Source: Rhytidiadelphus loreus (Eukaryota > Streptophyta > Bryopsida > Hypnales > Hylocomiaceae). Taken from it: a DNA stretch of 64,000 bases. The notes below the pieces were generated by a model. That model was not told the origin of the DNA and did not search any database. It saw only the letters and a program-made list of their open reading frames with translations. The stretch spans positions 20,341,001 to 20,405,000 of the forward strand of contig OX344765.1 of NCBI GenBank assembly GCA_947034895.1, given 5' to 3'. A program made the position numbers and the translations under genes. Below, one piece after another: positions 1 through 10,334 of this stretch; positions within the stretch are counted from its first letter, which is position 1; each line of letters opens with the position of its first letter.

Positions 1-791
1 CAACAATTTATCTTTGAATGGAGGAGCCTTAAGTTCTCAAAATGACCATATTGTCTCAATTTAATGAATATGGCCTTATGAGTCATTATGGCGTCCATGT
101 TTCCTAGAAAAACATCCAACACCGTTACACCCAAATACTCCTCACCAAGTACTCCGTCTTGAAAATGATCGTCTGGCCTCCAACAAATTATTCGCCCGGC
201 CGCTTCAACAAGGCCTGTAGAGTTTTGCAGATGAACCTCGAGCCCCAACCAGTCATCTTGCGGAACATATGAAGAAGAATCCGTAGGAGGAGCTGCAGGT
301 GTCTTTTGAACTTCTTGTGCTTTCCAAAGTACTGTCCGATTTACGACATCCAACATCGATGTAAGTCCCCTTTGGAACGGCGTGACAGGGATATCCCCCG
401 CTCCAGGGACAACGAAAAGCGGCCGAACCAAGACCAAAACACCCTGCTCTAATGGGATGTCCACCCCAAGCCACTGGCCCTGTGGACTATCATCCACAAT
501 CAACCCTCCACCAACCTCACCGAATCCCGTAGCAAAAAGCTTAACTTCATCTCCATTTCCAAATAAACGAGCTTGAGCAGTCGACTCTTCGGAGGCTTCA
601 CATGTCGAGTGCTTAGTCGAATACGGGATTACATCCTTGCATTCACTGAAGACATCCATGTCGGATTCCTTGCAAATAAGCAAGGAGTCCTGAGATCCCT
701 TCGAATGTGATAAATGCCTGACAATCAGGGAAACGTATAGAAGTGTGAGAAACAAACTGACATACAAGCATCCTGAGGATAAATGTGACAT
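1..791 (-). CDS. Partial unrecognised protein with N-terminal membrane segment (3' end outside window)
   Basis: The minus strand is open from an ATG at 791-789 to the left edge, about 263 codons, with a TGA upstream at 809-807. Residues 8-25 form one hydrophobic stretch (CLYVSLFLTLLYVSLIV) followed by basic residues, so I infer a signal anchor or uncleaved signal peptide. The rest is soluble-looking, with glycine-rich and DD/DDW segments. A second in-frame Met lies at 659. I do not recognise the family. Codon use and GC are well above the surrounding AT-rich spacer, which supports real coding. The upstream side (898-1347) carries a palindrome array and a G-box palindrome. An upstream exon cannot be excluded. 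Confidence 0.6.
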   Translation of the reverse strand, partial: MSHLSSGCLYVSLFLTLLYVSLIVRHLSHSKGSQDSLLICKESDMDVFSECKDVIPYSTKHSTCEASEESTAQARLFGNGDEVKLFATGFGEVGGGLIVDDSPQGQWLGVDIPLEQGVLVLVRPLFVVPGAGDIPVTPFQRGLTSMLDVVNRTVLWKAQEVQKTPAAPPTDSSSYVPQDDWLGLEVHLQNSTGLVEAAGRIICWRPDDHFQDGVLGEEYLGVTVLDVFLGNMDAIMTHKAIFIKLRQYGHFENLRLLHSKINC

Positions 792-897
792 ATGGTGATT
801 TTCACTTCATTTGCTGTGTGATGATTCAGACACATGAAGTTATTGTCGATGGAAGCAAGTAGAATCGGAACAACGAATTGAACCCAAAGATATTAGG

Positions 898-946
898 CAT
901 CTGGATCACCCCAGATGAACAAGACTCATCTGGATCACTCCGGATA
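898..946. repeat. Two copies of the 20-bp CATCTGGA...TCCAGATG palindrome
   Basis: Copies at 898-917 (7-bp perfect arms CATCTGG/CCAGATG) and 927-946 (diverged right arm). They are the start of the palindrome cluster upstream of the minus-strand gene that begins at 791. Each intact copy contains two E-box cores (CATCTG and CAGATG). Confidence 0.75.
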
Positions 947-1018
947 TGGGATGGTCCATTCATTGATTCTAATGCAAGGCACAGAGATAAGAAGACTGGT
1001 AAGGTACCGACCAATCCC

Positions 1019-1214
1019 TGATTGGAGTGATCAATATAACATTCACCATCAGGAGTGATCCAAGTGCTATTCAACATTTGGAGCGATCCAGATGCTACTC
1101 TACATCCGGAGTGATCCAGATGCTATTCTACATCTGCAATGATCTAGATGGTATTCGACATCTGAAGCAATCGACATAGTAGTCAACATCAGATAACGTA
1201 CAATCAACATCATC
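1019..1214. repeat. 28-bp minisatellite built from the 20-bp palindrome plus 8-bp spacer
   Basis: Units start at 1019, 1047, 1075, 1103, 1131, 1159 and 1187, exactly 28 bp apart. Each is a version of the 20-bp palindrome followed by an 8-bp spacer such as CTATTCTA. The copies at 1075 and 1103 are closest to consensus; the outer ones are degraded. The array lies about 230-420 bp upstream of the ATG at 791 (-). Confidence 0.8.
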
Positions 1215-1298
1215 ACTTACAGAACAATAGCAAGGGTGCCTCGTCGAGCAAACAATTTTAGCAGAAGCCATCGACTTCTACGGTTCAGGCTAGTCCAA

Positions 1299-1318
1299 CT
1301 GTGGCCACGTGGCCACAG
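1299..1318. promoter_or_regulatory. Perfect 20-bp palindrome centred on a G-box
   Basis: CTGTGGCCACGTGGCCACAG is fully self-complementary and centred on CACGTG, the G-box core bound by plant bZIP and bHLH factors. It lies about 510 bp upstream of the minus-strand gene starting at 791, so a regulatory role is plausible but inferred. A further hairpin copy (arms CATTTGGA/TCCAGATG) follows at 1328-1347. Confidence 0.45.
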
Positions 1319-1347
1319 CGTAAATTTCATTTGGATCTATCCAGATG

Positions 1348-2927
1348 AAACTATATTATACGAAATGATGAAACCATATATCGAAATTGACTAAAAGTAG
1401 AACGGACTGAAGTTTAATACCCTTGAAATGAAATGTACTCTGACGCATCCTACAGGTGTGCCAGTATTTGTATAACAATACGCGAACAGGTACATCGGAT
1501 TCACATACGTCTACCGTTGGCTGAATAATACTCTGCAGGTGACCGTCATATATCTCTAAACCTCCATGCTTGTTTTATGTTTTCAACAGTGGTTTCATCA
1601 CTATGTTGCACTTCCGTCCGACCAAATGAATTGCATTTCAATAGAATGTGCTAAAAGTCAGTTGATATGTCTGATGATAACAAGGGCATTTGTAGGACAT
1701 CTTTCTAGGCTGATTTATTGAAATTACATTCACGACCTGAAACTTAGAAACTGCAGTACGAAGAAGTGACAATGTCTTACCTTCTACACAAAACACCGTC
1801 GACAAAGAAGGCCTCCGCACGAGCACCCGCAACACACCCAAACTTTGTTATCCCAAATCGACACGGCTCGGAGGTGCGTGATGTGCACGAGAATTCAGTG
1901 GAATTCAAAAATAATGAGAATGACTGACCACAAGAGAGTTGGCCTCCCGAGAGGACGAAGATCGTTTTCAAAATTCTGAAATCCCGCCAAAATTGTGCAC
2001 GGGATACCTTGGCGGCGGATCTTCGTTGTGGACTTTGACTACCGGAGATTTGTCAGCAACTTAAGACATTATATAGTAGTCGATGTTCATTAAATGTGCT
2101 CGTGGATTCGGAATTTGACTTCGTAAAGTTCCAATTCCATTGGCTTTGATGGATGGTGCAGTCGATTCCTATTTGATCATGATTTGCGTCTTCAATTTAA
2201 AGCTTTGTGATCATATTAAGTTCGTTACATGATAATGTAGTATTTCATACACACACTTGAGAACTTCCTCTTCAAATATCTCTGATAGCAATGAAATCCA
2301 TTTCATTTGTTTCAAAAAAAAAAAAAAAAAAAATCTCTAACATTAGCGATCTCTTCCAAATTCCAGAGATTTAGGGTGCAGTATCCCAACAATTCTAACA
2401 AATAACATGATACAAGGTAATACAGAGTTTCTACTAAATAACAAAATATTTCTAGAAAATAAGGAAATAAACCGTCAATTCGGAGGTTCCGGTTTCTATA
2501 TTCTGTACAAACGGCAACAACCATTTATTACACTGAGCACGTAAGATACTCTAGGGTCATAATGAATCAAGATTTTGATTTCACCCCTTTGCAAATGAAA
2601 TCCGTTTCATTTGTTTAGGGGGAAAAAAAAAATTGGCGAAGACACGTGTCTGACAGAAGCTCTAGGGATTGGGACTTCTGAGTTTTGATCCACTGACAGA
2701 AACTTCTGAAATATCCGGGATCCATCCACTAACAGTGAGACGATTAATTCCATCCACGATTAGTTTAATTGAGGAAGTCACGGGACTTTCAAAGCTAGGA
2801 ATGATTGTAGATGCTTTCTCCGCACACCATGTCAATGAAGATTACACGAATTGACATATTTTTGGTAATATGTTTTACCCAAATCTAACGTAGTTCTATT
2901 GCCCAGGAAACAATAAAATTACACCCA
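1348..2927. other. Spacer without recognised features
   Basis: Mixed-composition intergenic DNA. Only short ORFs and an A-tract near 2314-2332. A GC-richer patch at about 1780-2040 shows no convincing reading frame. Confidence 0.5.
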
Positions 2928-2937
2928 ATACAAAAGG

Positions 2938-3145
2938 CTAGGGTGAACTGACCCCCTCACTCGGCCCTGCGGGCCAACCCTGGAATTATTTATTTTTTGC
3001 AAAATTTTATTTCATTTTTGTGATCAGAGACCCCAAATTAGTTGAAATGGGTCAAGAATATACCCTAGAACGGCCAAAAATAGGAGGCTTTTTTTTTACA
3101 TGCACCCTTGGTAAGGCCGAGCGAGGGGGTCAATCCACCCTGATC
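2938..3145. mobile_element. 208-bp MITE with terminal inverted repeats and 10-bp target duplication
   Basis: Ends are CTAGGGTGAACTGACCCCCT on the left and the near-complement of it, ending CACCCTGATC, on the right. The 10-mer ATACAAAAGG is present directly outside both ends (2928-2937 and 3146-3155). A 9-11 bp duplication is typical of Mutator-like elements, so I infer a MULE-derived MITE. No coding capacity. Confidence 0.65.
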
Positions 3146-3389
3146 ATACAAAAGGGGCTTGGGTAGTTATTTTGAACGGTAACTATTTTAAAGTTATTGA
3201 ATTTCGACAGGTCCAAGCACCAATAATGTACACAACAAAATTTAATTCATTGCATGTATGAGATTTAGAAAATTTAAAAAGTAATATGTATGAGACATTG
3301 GGAAATCAAATGAGTCAATAATCTCAGTGGATGATCATTCATTCATTGAATACCCTAAACCGGTATCTAGAATACGAAGAAATGTAAGC

Positions 3390-3700
3390 AAAAGATTGGG
3401 TGATCTATGCTGGTCATTTGGAGATGTTTGTATAGCATCTGGAGATGTCTCTACAACATCTGGAGATGTTTGTATAGCATCTGGATATGTCTCTACAACA
3501 TCTGGAGATTTTTGAAGAACGACTAGAGAAGTTTGTAGATCATGCACAAATTTATGCAAGTCATAGTGAAATGTACGCAAAACACTAGGAAATGCTTGCA
3601 AAATATTGGTAGATGTATACAAATCATAGAGAGATGTACGCAAAGCATTTATAGATGTAAGGAGAACATTGAGATCTATAGTTACAAATTAGAACTTCAG
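3390..3700. repeat. 21-bp minisatellite, about 14 units
   Basis: Best units at 3420-3505 alternate GGAGATGTTTGTATAGCATCT and GGAGATGTCTCTACAACATCT; more diverged units continue to about 3700. Since 21 is a multiple of 3, several frames on both strands stay open and give 7-residue repeats: GDVCIAS/GDVSTTS on plus (3327-3515), RCTQSIY-like on plus (3542-3730) and SPDVVET-like on minus (3335-3643). I treat these as by-products of the repeat, not genes. Confidence 0.75.
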
Positions 3701-3730
3701 AATCTAGAATGTAGAAGAAAAAATAAATAA

Positions 3731-5780
3731 ATTCTTTGATGAGTTTTTGAAAGAGGTGTCAATTTGACTTCAGTACTTCACACTTAACATATTAATTTGT
3801 CAAGAAATCATTTTGTAGGATCATAAATTCATAAAGCGCTTCACTGTCTTGTTGAAAGTAAATGATTATTATCTCCACCGACATCTATGTAGGCTTTCTT
3901 AGCCCTTGAATTCCCAAAAGTGAAGTTCTGTCATTCACTGAATGAATGGCCCTCTTAAATTGTTCCCCAAGCCTTGTAATGGGCATAGTGCTTGCCAAAA
4001 TAGAAACGAGTTGAAAAAACAGAAGCGAAGTAAACAACTATGAAATTAGGAGGAATTTTAATTTTAAATAATTATTTTAAAATAATAATAATTTTATAAT
4101 ATTCTCTGACATGTAAAATCCAAGCCATGTCAAATCTAGTTGTAGTTAAGTTCCCTTGAATTTGAACATGTTTTTTATAATTTAATTATGCTATTGTGGA
4201 CCATTTAGACATTCATTTCCAATTTGTTGGCCAAGGTTTACTTACATGTTTGATTCCCTTTTTTTCTCCTTTTTCTTCATATTTTTTCCATTATGTGGGA
4301 TGGGATAGGCTCCCGTTCTTTTTTGTCTATGTTCTCACAGCCTTGTCTAGGCTAGACTCATCTTTCCTTTAAATAATGCATATAATTATGACTGTGTCAA
4401 AGATTATTAACTTGCATCTTCTAAGTATCAGACCGTCTTTAAATTGATCCATTATTTTCATTTTGAAGAATGTCTTGGATGTTACAAAAGAATCATAAAT
4501 GATTCTCTGTAGTGTAACTTAAGTTTTATTATTTCAATTTAATAGCACAGTACAAAGTCTTATGCCATGTTGTATTAAATGTACAACTTTCCTAAAATTG
4601 TAGAGGAAGTTTGGAAATCAATGCTAAGCTTTGAGGGATCCGTACATGTACCATTGTACCTCAGTCTGTGACTGAAAAACAAAATTATACTTTTGTTAGT
4701 ATAGAATTTTTAAATTTAATTTGTAGAAATCTACAAATATTTTCAATGAATTTAATTCCTTAATATAATGAATATATTGGATTGATTTTGGTTCCTAATA
4801 TATAATGATTTGTTTGATGGGAAAACGAAGGTGCACCACATTTATACACATTATATAACCACACTTTTGGGTGTACACTTAAAGAAATGGTAAACATCAT
4901 ACTATTCATTTTAGGAACCTTTCATGAATAATTGCTACAATTGTAGAAAGATGCATTGTAGAAGGAATTGTATAGACCATTTTTGGAATCGATATGAATT
5001 AGTTTCAATTTAAATTCTATGCACTTGAGTTTCATTGGTGGTCAACCTTATTATTTTAGACTCACCCCATAAATATGTCAATAAATAAGTGATTATTATA
5101 TGCCAAAAATCTTGTTTTGGTTGATTTTTTATAGAATACTAGGCCTATGTATTAAATTCAATATTATTTATAAAATGAGATTCATATGATTGAATGTGTA
5201 ATTATGATTAAAATACTCAATCATTATAATTTGTCATGAAATGAAATGCGTTGATTTGAAGCATAGACATTCAATATTTAAATGATTATCAATCAATCAT
5301 GTAGATTTGATTTATATGAACACAATGAATTTCTTATCAAGTATTCCAAAATTACTAGAAATCATGATCCGGCCTCAATTAGAAAATTGAATAAGCACTT
5401 CCATAAAATGTAGGAATATGTAATAATAATTAAGTGAGAAGTAGGCAATTATATAATTATACCCAATTTTAAGCCTTCAATGACTAGAAAGAAGTTTAAA
5501 TTTGGTCTTGTTTTCTTAAACAATGTTGAAGTTTAGTTTAACATTATACGGGGCTTCTAATTAATTGTTTATTTAAACCAATGCATTACTCTAATGCTCT
5601 TTATTAAAAATAATGATATAATACAAACTTCTATGTACATTAATCTTTCTATAATATTATAATTTAATCAATGAAAGTTTGCAACTTAGAATCTTGAAAA
5701 TGACATTCAACCAAAAAAATACTGGATGAAAATGTAGGCCCTCTCGAAGAAAGTAGAACCAATATACGAGTTGTAAAATA
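3731..5780. other. AT-rich spacer
   Basis: Low-GC intergenic sequence with no frame, RNA gene or transposon end that I can support. Confidence 0.5.
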
Positions 5781-5787
5781 ATAATGG

Positions 5788-7118
5788 CTAACAAAAAAAA
5801 TGTAGTATGAATTGTAGCCAAGGCTTTGGTTCAAGCTTTGGCTTATAGACTCAGTCGTATTGGCTAAACCAAAAAAATGTAGTATGAATTGTAGCCAAGG
5901 CTTTGGATCAAGCCTTGGCTTATAGATTGAGTCGTATTGGCTAAACAAAAAAAATGTAGTATGAATTGTAGCCAAGGCTTTGGATCAAGCCTTGGCTTAT
6001 AGACTGAGTCGTATTGGCTAAACAAAAAAAATGTAGTATGAATCGTAGCCAAGGCTTTGGATCAAGCCTTGGCTTATAGATTGAGTCGTATTGGCTAAAC
6101 AAAAAAAATGTAGTATGAATTGTAGCCAAGGCTTTGGTTCAAGCTTTGGTTCAAGCTTTGGCTTACAGACTCAGTCGTATTGGCTAAACAAAAAAAATGT
6201 AGTATGAATTGTAGCCAAGGCTTTGGATCAAGCCTTGGCTTATAGACTGAGTCGTATTGGCTAAACAAAAAAAATGTAGTATGAATTGTAGCCAAGGCTT
6301 TGGATCAAGCCTTGGCTTATAGACTGAGTCGTATTGGCTAATCCAAAAAAATGTAGTATAAATTGTAGCCAAGGCTTTGGATCAAGCCTTGGCTTATAGA
6401 GTCCTATTGGCTAAACAAAAAAAATGTAGTATGAATTGTAGCCAAGGCTTTGGAACAAGCCTTGGCTTATAGACTGAGTTGTATTGGCTAAACAAAAAAA
6501 ATGTCGTATGAATTGTAGCCAAGGCTTTGGAACAAGCCTTGGCTTATAGACTGAGTTGTATTGGCTAAACAAAAAAAAATGTAGTATGAATTGTAGCCAA
6601 GGCTTTGGTTCAAGCTTTGGCTTACAGACTAAGTCGTATTGGCTAAACTAAAAAAATGTCATATGAATTGTAGCCAAGGCTTTGGATCAAGCTTTGGCTT
6701 ACAGACTAAGTCGTATTGGCTAATCCAAAAAAATGTAGTATAAATTGTAGCCAAGGCTTTGGAACAAGCCTTGGCTTATAGACTGAGTTGTATTGGCTAA
6801 ACAAAAAAAATGTCGTATGAATTGTAGCCAAGGCTTTGGATCAAGCCTTGGCTTATAGACTGAGTTGTATTGGCTAAACAAAAAAAATGTCGTATGAATT
6901 GTAGCCAAGGCTTTGGTTCAAGCTTTGGCTTACAGACTAAGTCGTATTGGCTAACTAAAAAAAATGTAGTATAAATTGTAGCTAAGGCTTTGGAACAAGC
7001 CTTGGCTTATAGAGTCCTATTGGCTAAACAAAAAAATGTCGTATGAATTGTAGCCAAGGCTTTGGATCAAGCCTTGGCTTATAGACTGATCCGTATTGGC
7101 TTAGTAAACCAAAAAAAT
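5788..7118. repeat. 77-bp satellite, about 17 units, each with a strong hairpin
   Basis: Unit: AAACAAAAAAAATGTAGTAT, then a short AATTGTA stretch, then a hairpin with arms GCCAAGGCTT and AAGCCTTGGC around a 6-nt loop (usually TGGATC), then TATAGACTGAGTCGTATTGGCT. Some units have AAGCTTTGGC in the right arm, which keeps pairing as G-U. Overlapping minus-strand ORFs of about 62 codons arise from the repeat because 77 is not a multiple of 3; they are not genes. Related GAAAATGT(A/G)GGCCCTC motifs lie outside both ends (about 5727 and 7274), so the array may sit inside an older element. Confidence 0.85.
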
Positions 7119-7880
7119 GTAAAATTCATTTTAACCAAGGCTATTAGACGGGAATAATGAATTGCAGTGCCTAACTATCTAAAATGTAGTGTGGATTGAC
7201 TATAGGGTCGTGTTATGGAAATAGTATATTTGTTCTATTGACATGCAATCCATCGATTAAAATAATATAGTATGAAAATGTGGGCCCTCCCGTTGCTACA
7301 ATAAACTAGTTCTATAGTATATTTTCAATTCCTGGGAAATGAATGAAAGGTATTAATAACACTTTAGACGTTCAAATTGACCCCTAAATAAAGTTGTGAC
7401 CATTTTTTGGCCATTGAATAACAAAAAATTCTTTTATGTAAGTTGTACTAAACTGCAAATATTCATCCTTTAGGTTTAGGATGGAAAGGGGTAGTTTTCT
7501 ACAATAGTTTCATTCAATCATTACATAATGTCTCAATTATGAATTAAGAATTTTGGAATATTTTAAACCAAAGATTCAAAAAATACCAAAATGGAGGATT
7601 TATATGGTTAGTGGATAAATAATTATTTTGCCAAATTAAATATAATGGTTTTGAATTGCTCTCTCCAATTATACCAATTCAATGTCTTATGTTAAAAAGA
7701 AAACAACTTGAGAATTGAAGCAAATTAAATTAATGAATTGTCACGGCATGCATACCTACAATTTTAGATTGAAAGAAAACATACATGTAGCAAAATAGAA
7801 CCTAAACCTTGAAAATTAGAGGAAGACAAAATAATTAAAAAAAACTAATTACCCCCCGCCCCCCCCCCCCCAATGTCATG
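7119..7880. other. AT-rich spacer ending in a C-tract
   Basis: No coding signal. A nearly pure C run at 7854-7871 marks the border to the GC-rich segment that follows. Confidence 0.5.
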
Positions 7881-8385
7881 AATGAACTTCATTGAAGACC
7901 GTCATTCGTCACTATGGGAGGGACGGCGCGAGAAGCCCTGTCAACTCCAGTTGCGCCACTTCCGCCCTCGGTGACGCCTCTCCTTCTCCATTTGTTCATT
8001 TCTGATGCAGAGGCGCGGAGGAAAGACCTGAGTGTGTGAGTTTGCTTGTGGGCTTGGACGCAATCAGGTTTAGGATTGTTTTGTAGGGTTTCAGAAGGGA
8101 GGCGTGCAGAATAGAGGTGTGTAGGAGAGAGGCGGTCTCTGGCAGAAATTCTGCAGGGCGTATTACTGTTTTTCATCGAGGAGGTGGCTCGAAGCGATTG
8201 CATCGGCGACTTGCGGAGGAGCGGCGATTTACGTGTGGAAGAGTGAGGAGTCGCGGAGGAGTGGCGACTTGCAAAGGAGCTGTGACTTTTTGTTTTGCGG
8301 CATGCAGCTTCAACTCCAGGTCGGCGTGGAGGCAGTGGAGGCGTGTGAGGTGGAGGGAGCTGAAGACTGAAGGCTAGAAGTTCTG
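7881..8385 (+). promoter_or_regulatory. GC-rich island: putative promoter and first exon of the 10-16 kb gene
   Basis: An abrupt 500-bp block of high GC and CpG in AT-rich surroundings. It ends at 8385 with a good donor (TTCTG|GTAAGTT) on the plus strand, the orientation of the downstream gene. An 86-codon plus frame (8117-8377) stops just before the donor, so the block may be mainly untranslated. The 170-codon frame on minus is likely a GC-driven shadow. Inference from composition and splice signal only. Confidence 0.4.
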
Positions 8386-9368
8386 GTAAGTTACAACACA
8401 CTGAAATATTCCGACCTGCAAGTCTTTCCGTGCTTTCTATGCTTGCTGTGATTGTGCTTGCAATTCTCCTTGAATGACTGCTCCACAGTTAGAAAGTTAG
8501 GAATAGGGTCTTTTGTTATTTCCTCTTACAACATGCTTTTCCACAACACAGAAAGTTAGGTACACGTAGTTTTCGCTAGTTTTATTTCGTTGTTTGCATT
8601 TTGATCTCGTCAGAAATAAAATCAGTTGTTGTGGACGGTAGTTACATGGAAAGCTCACAAAACGGTCTTCATTTGTGTCAATACCGCATTACTCTGACTC
8701 TAGACTGTACAACTATGTACTACTGTCTCCACCTTCTGTTTTCACCAAATGCAAATCTAGTTCCTCACATGTTTAGTCCTCTCTTTTCTGTCCATTGATA
8801 AAAAAAACCTACTCTTTTGTGTACTGGTGGCCTTCAATTTTTTTGAGTGTGCAAAGCACAGGACTTTCTACCATTATTGTTAGTTCTGTGATTTATTGAA
8901 ACTACAGGGACTCACTGTCCTCACTCAGACTATCTATAGCATTCACTTTGTTGTTTCTTGAAGGACGGTTGTTAGGAATTTCATTTGTTCTAATTGTTAC
9001 TTCATCATGCTTTGATTTCCCTAAGTGTGCACATTAGTGTTCATTTTTTCATAGAGACAGGGGTGGTTTACAACCTTTATCATGTGAAGATTTCCAGGAG
9101 TTGCCTCCTGGCTAGACAGTTTGAAATTGTTTGAAATTGTTTGAAATTAATGTAGTTCACATTCTCTAATTGTGTTTGCCATTGTATGCACTACTAAAAT
9201 TTGTGAGCGTCAACTTTCGTGGGAGGTACTTGTTAATATTTTCCATTATGTCAGTGATTCATTTGAATCAATATGCACAATTATAGTTTCATTGAATTAT
9301 GTTTTAGATAGACTTGTTGACATCGTATATGAACTAAGTATTTGTACTATAATGCTGGTTGTATACAG
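8386..9368 (+). other. Putative 983-bp 5' intron
   Basis: Starts GTAAGTT at 8386 and ends TGTATACAG at 9368; T-rich, with only short frames. The next exon would start at 9369 and contains an ATG at 9402 reading MGTRRGKET before a possible donor at 9429. How this joins the next exon is unresolved. Confidence 0.35.
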
Positions 9369-9498
9369 GAAAGCGATCACGGGCAGTCAGTGACAAAGAG
9401 AATGGGAACACGACGAGGCAAGGAAACGGTACCGGTGTGGAATAACCCATAAGTTTCGGCACATTTAACCCTATTACCGTGGAAATTGCCCTATATCC

Positions 9499-10241
9499 GC
9501 GGACCTGGAGGTCTCCAGATGCACAGAATTGGGTAGGGTTCTAAGGTGATTTCATCTGGACTTCTGGAGAGATCCAGATGACCAAAAAAAAAGTAGTTCC
9601 ATGAATGTAAATGTCTGCCACAATAAAATTTGAAACAAAGATAACTAAGGTAGGACATCTGGATCAATCCAGATGATGCTCCCATACTAGGACACCTTGA
9701 GAATAGCATCCAAAATACAACACATCGTACTTCAATAGAGCAGAATGATACCAACTAGTCCATTTACTCATCCAAAAATTGCGAGATACATTCCAAGCCA
9801 TCTGGAGTGATCCAGATGGTAGTCCCAGGATATGTAACGGCTAGTGAATCACATACTACATTAGTAGTGTGGAATAACAGTGATTAGTCCATTCACTAAA
9901 ATTGAAATCACGGAATCCCTAGTTATATTCTTGGTCATCCGGAGTGATCCAGATGATAGCCTCAGGATCAGAAGTAGCGAGTGACTTCAATATTACCCAA
10001 CAGCGTGGAAGAATAGTGATCACATAATTTACCAATATTGACATCCAGGAATGGCAAGTTGCGTCCCCATTCATTTGGAGTGATCCAGATGGTAGTCTCA
10101 AGCTTAGGAGTAGCGAGTAATTTCTGCCACCGTTCATAAACAATTCCACAATCCGAAGAAATATTAATTGTCTCTTAGAAATGCACGCAATCAGGCATGC
10201 CAAAGGCATTCCTCATTCAGTCATCTGGAGTGGTCCAAATG
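9499..10241 (+). repeat. Roughly 138-bp tandem repeat array, each unit headed by the 20-bp palindrome
   Basis: Palindrome copies at about 9503-9521 (arms CTGGA/TCCAG), 9553-9580 (composite), 9656-9675, 9799-9818 (perfect consensus), 9936-9955, 10072-10091 and 10222-10241. The last five are 143, 137, 136 and 150 bp apart. The spacers are recognisably related to one another (GTAGTCTCAGG..., then GTAGCGAGTGA...), so the whole unit is repeated, not only the palindrome. The array ends about 100 bp before the large open frame that begins near 10311, placing it in the 5' flank or a 5' intron. Confidence 0.75.
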
Positions 10242-10334
10242 ACTAAGATGTGAATAGTATTTGATAGACCACGGTGCAATTAAGTGAACTAACCAGCGTT
10301 GTCGAATTGATGCAGTGATGAGTTCCTTCAAGAG

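Noticed and set aside
1019..1214. 28-bp regular palindromic repeats resembling a CRISPR array
   Set aside because: The spacers are only 8 bp and mutually related, there are no cas genes, and the DNA is eukaryotic. It is a minisatellite.
5664..6908. Series of minus-strand 62-103 codon proteins beginning MATIHTTFF
   Set aside because: They repeat with the 77-bp satellite, whose period is not a multiple of 3; artefacts.
7889..8401. 170-codon minus-strand protein in the GC-rich block
   Set aside because: Composition-driven low-complexity frame opposite a plus-strand exon-like block with a good donor; no domain.
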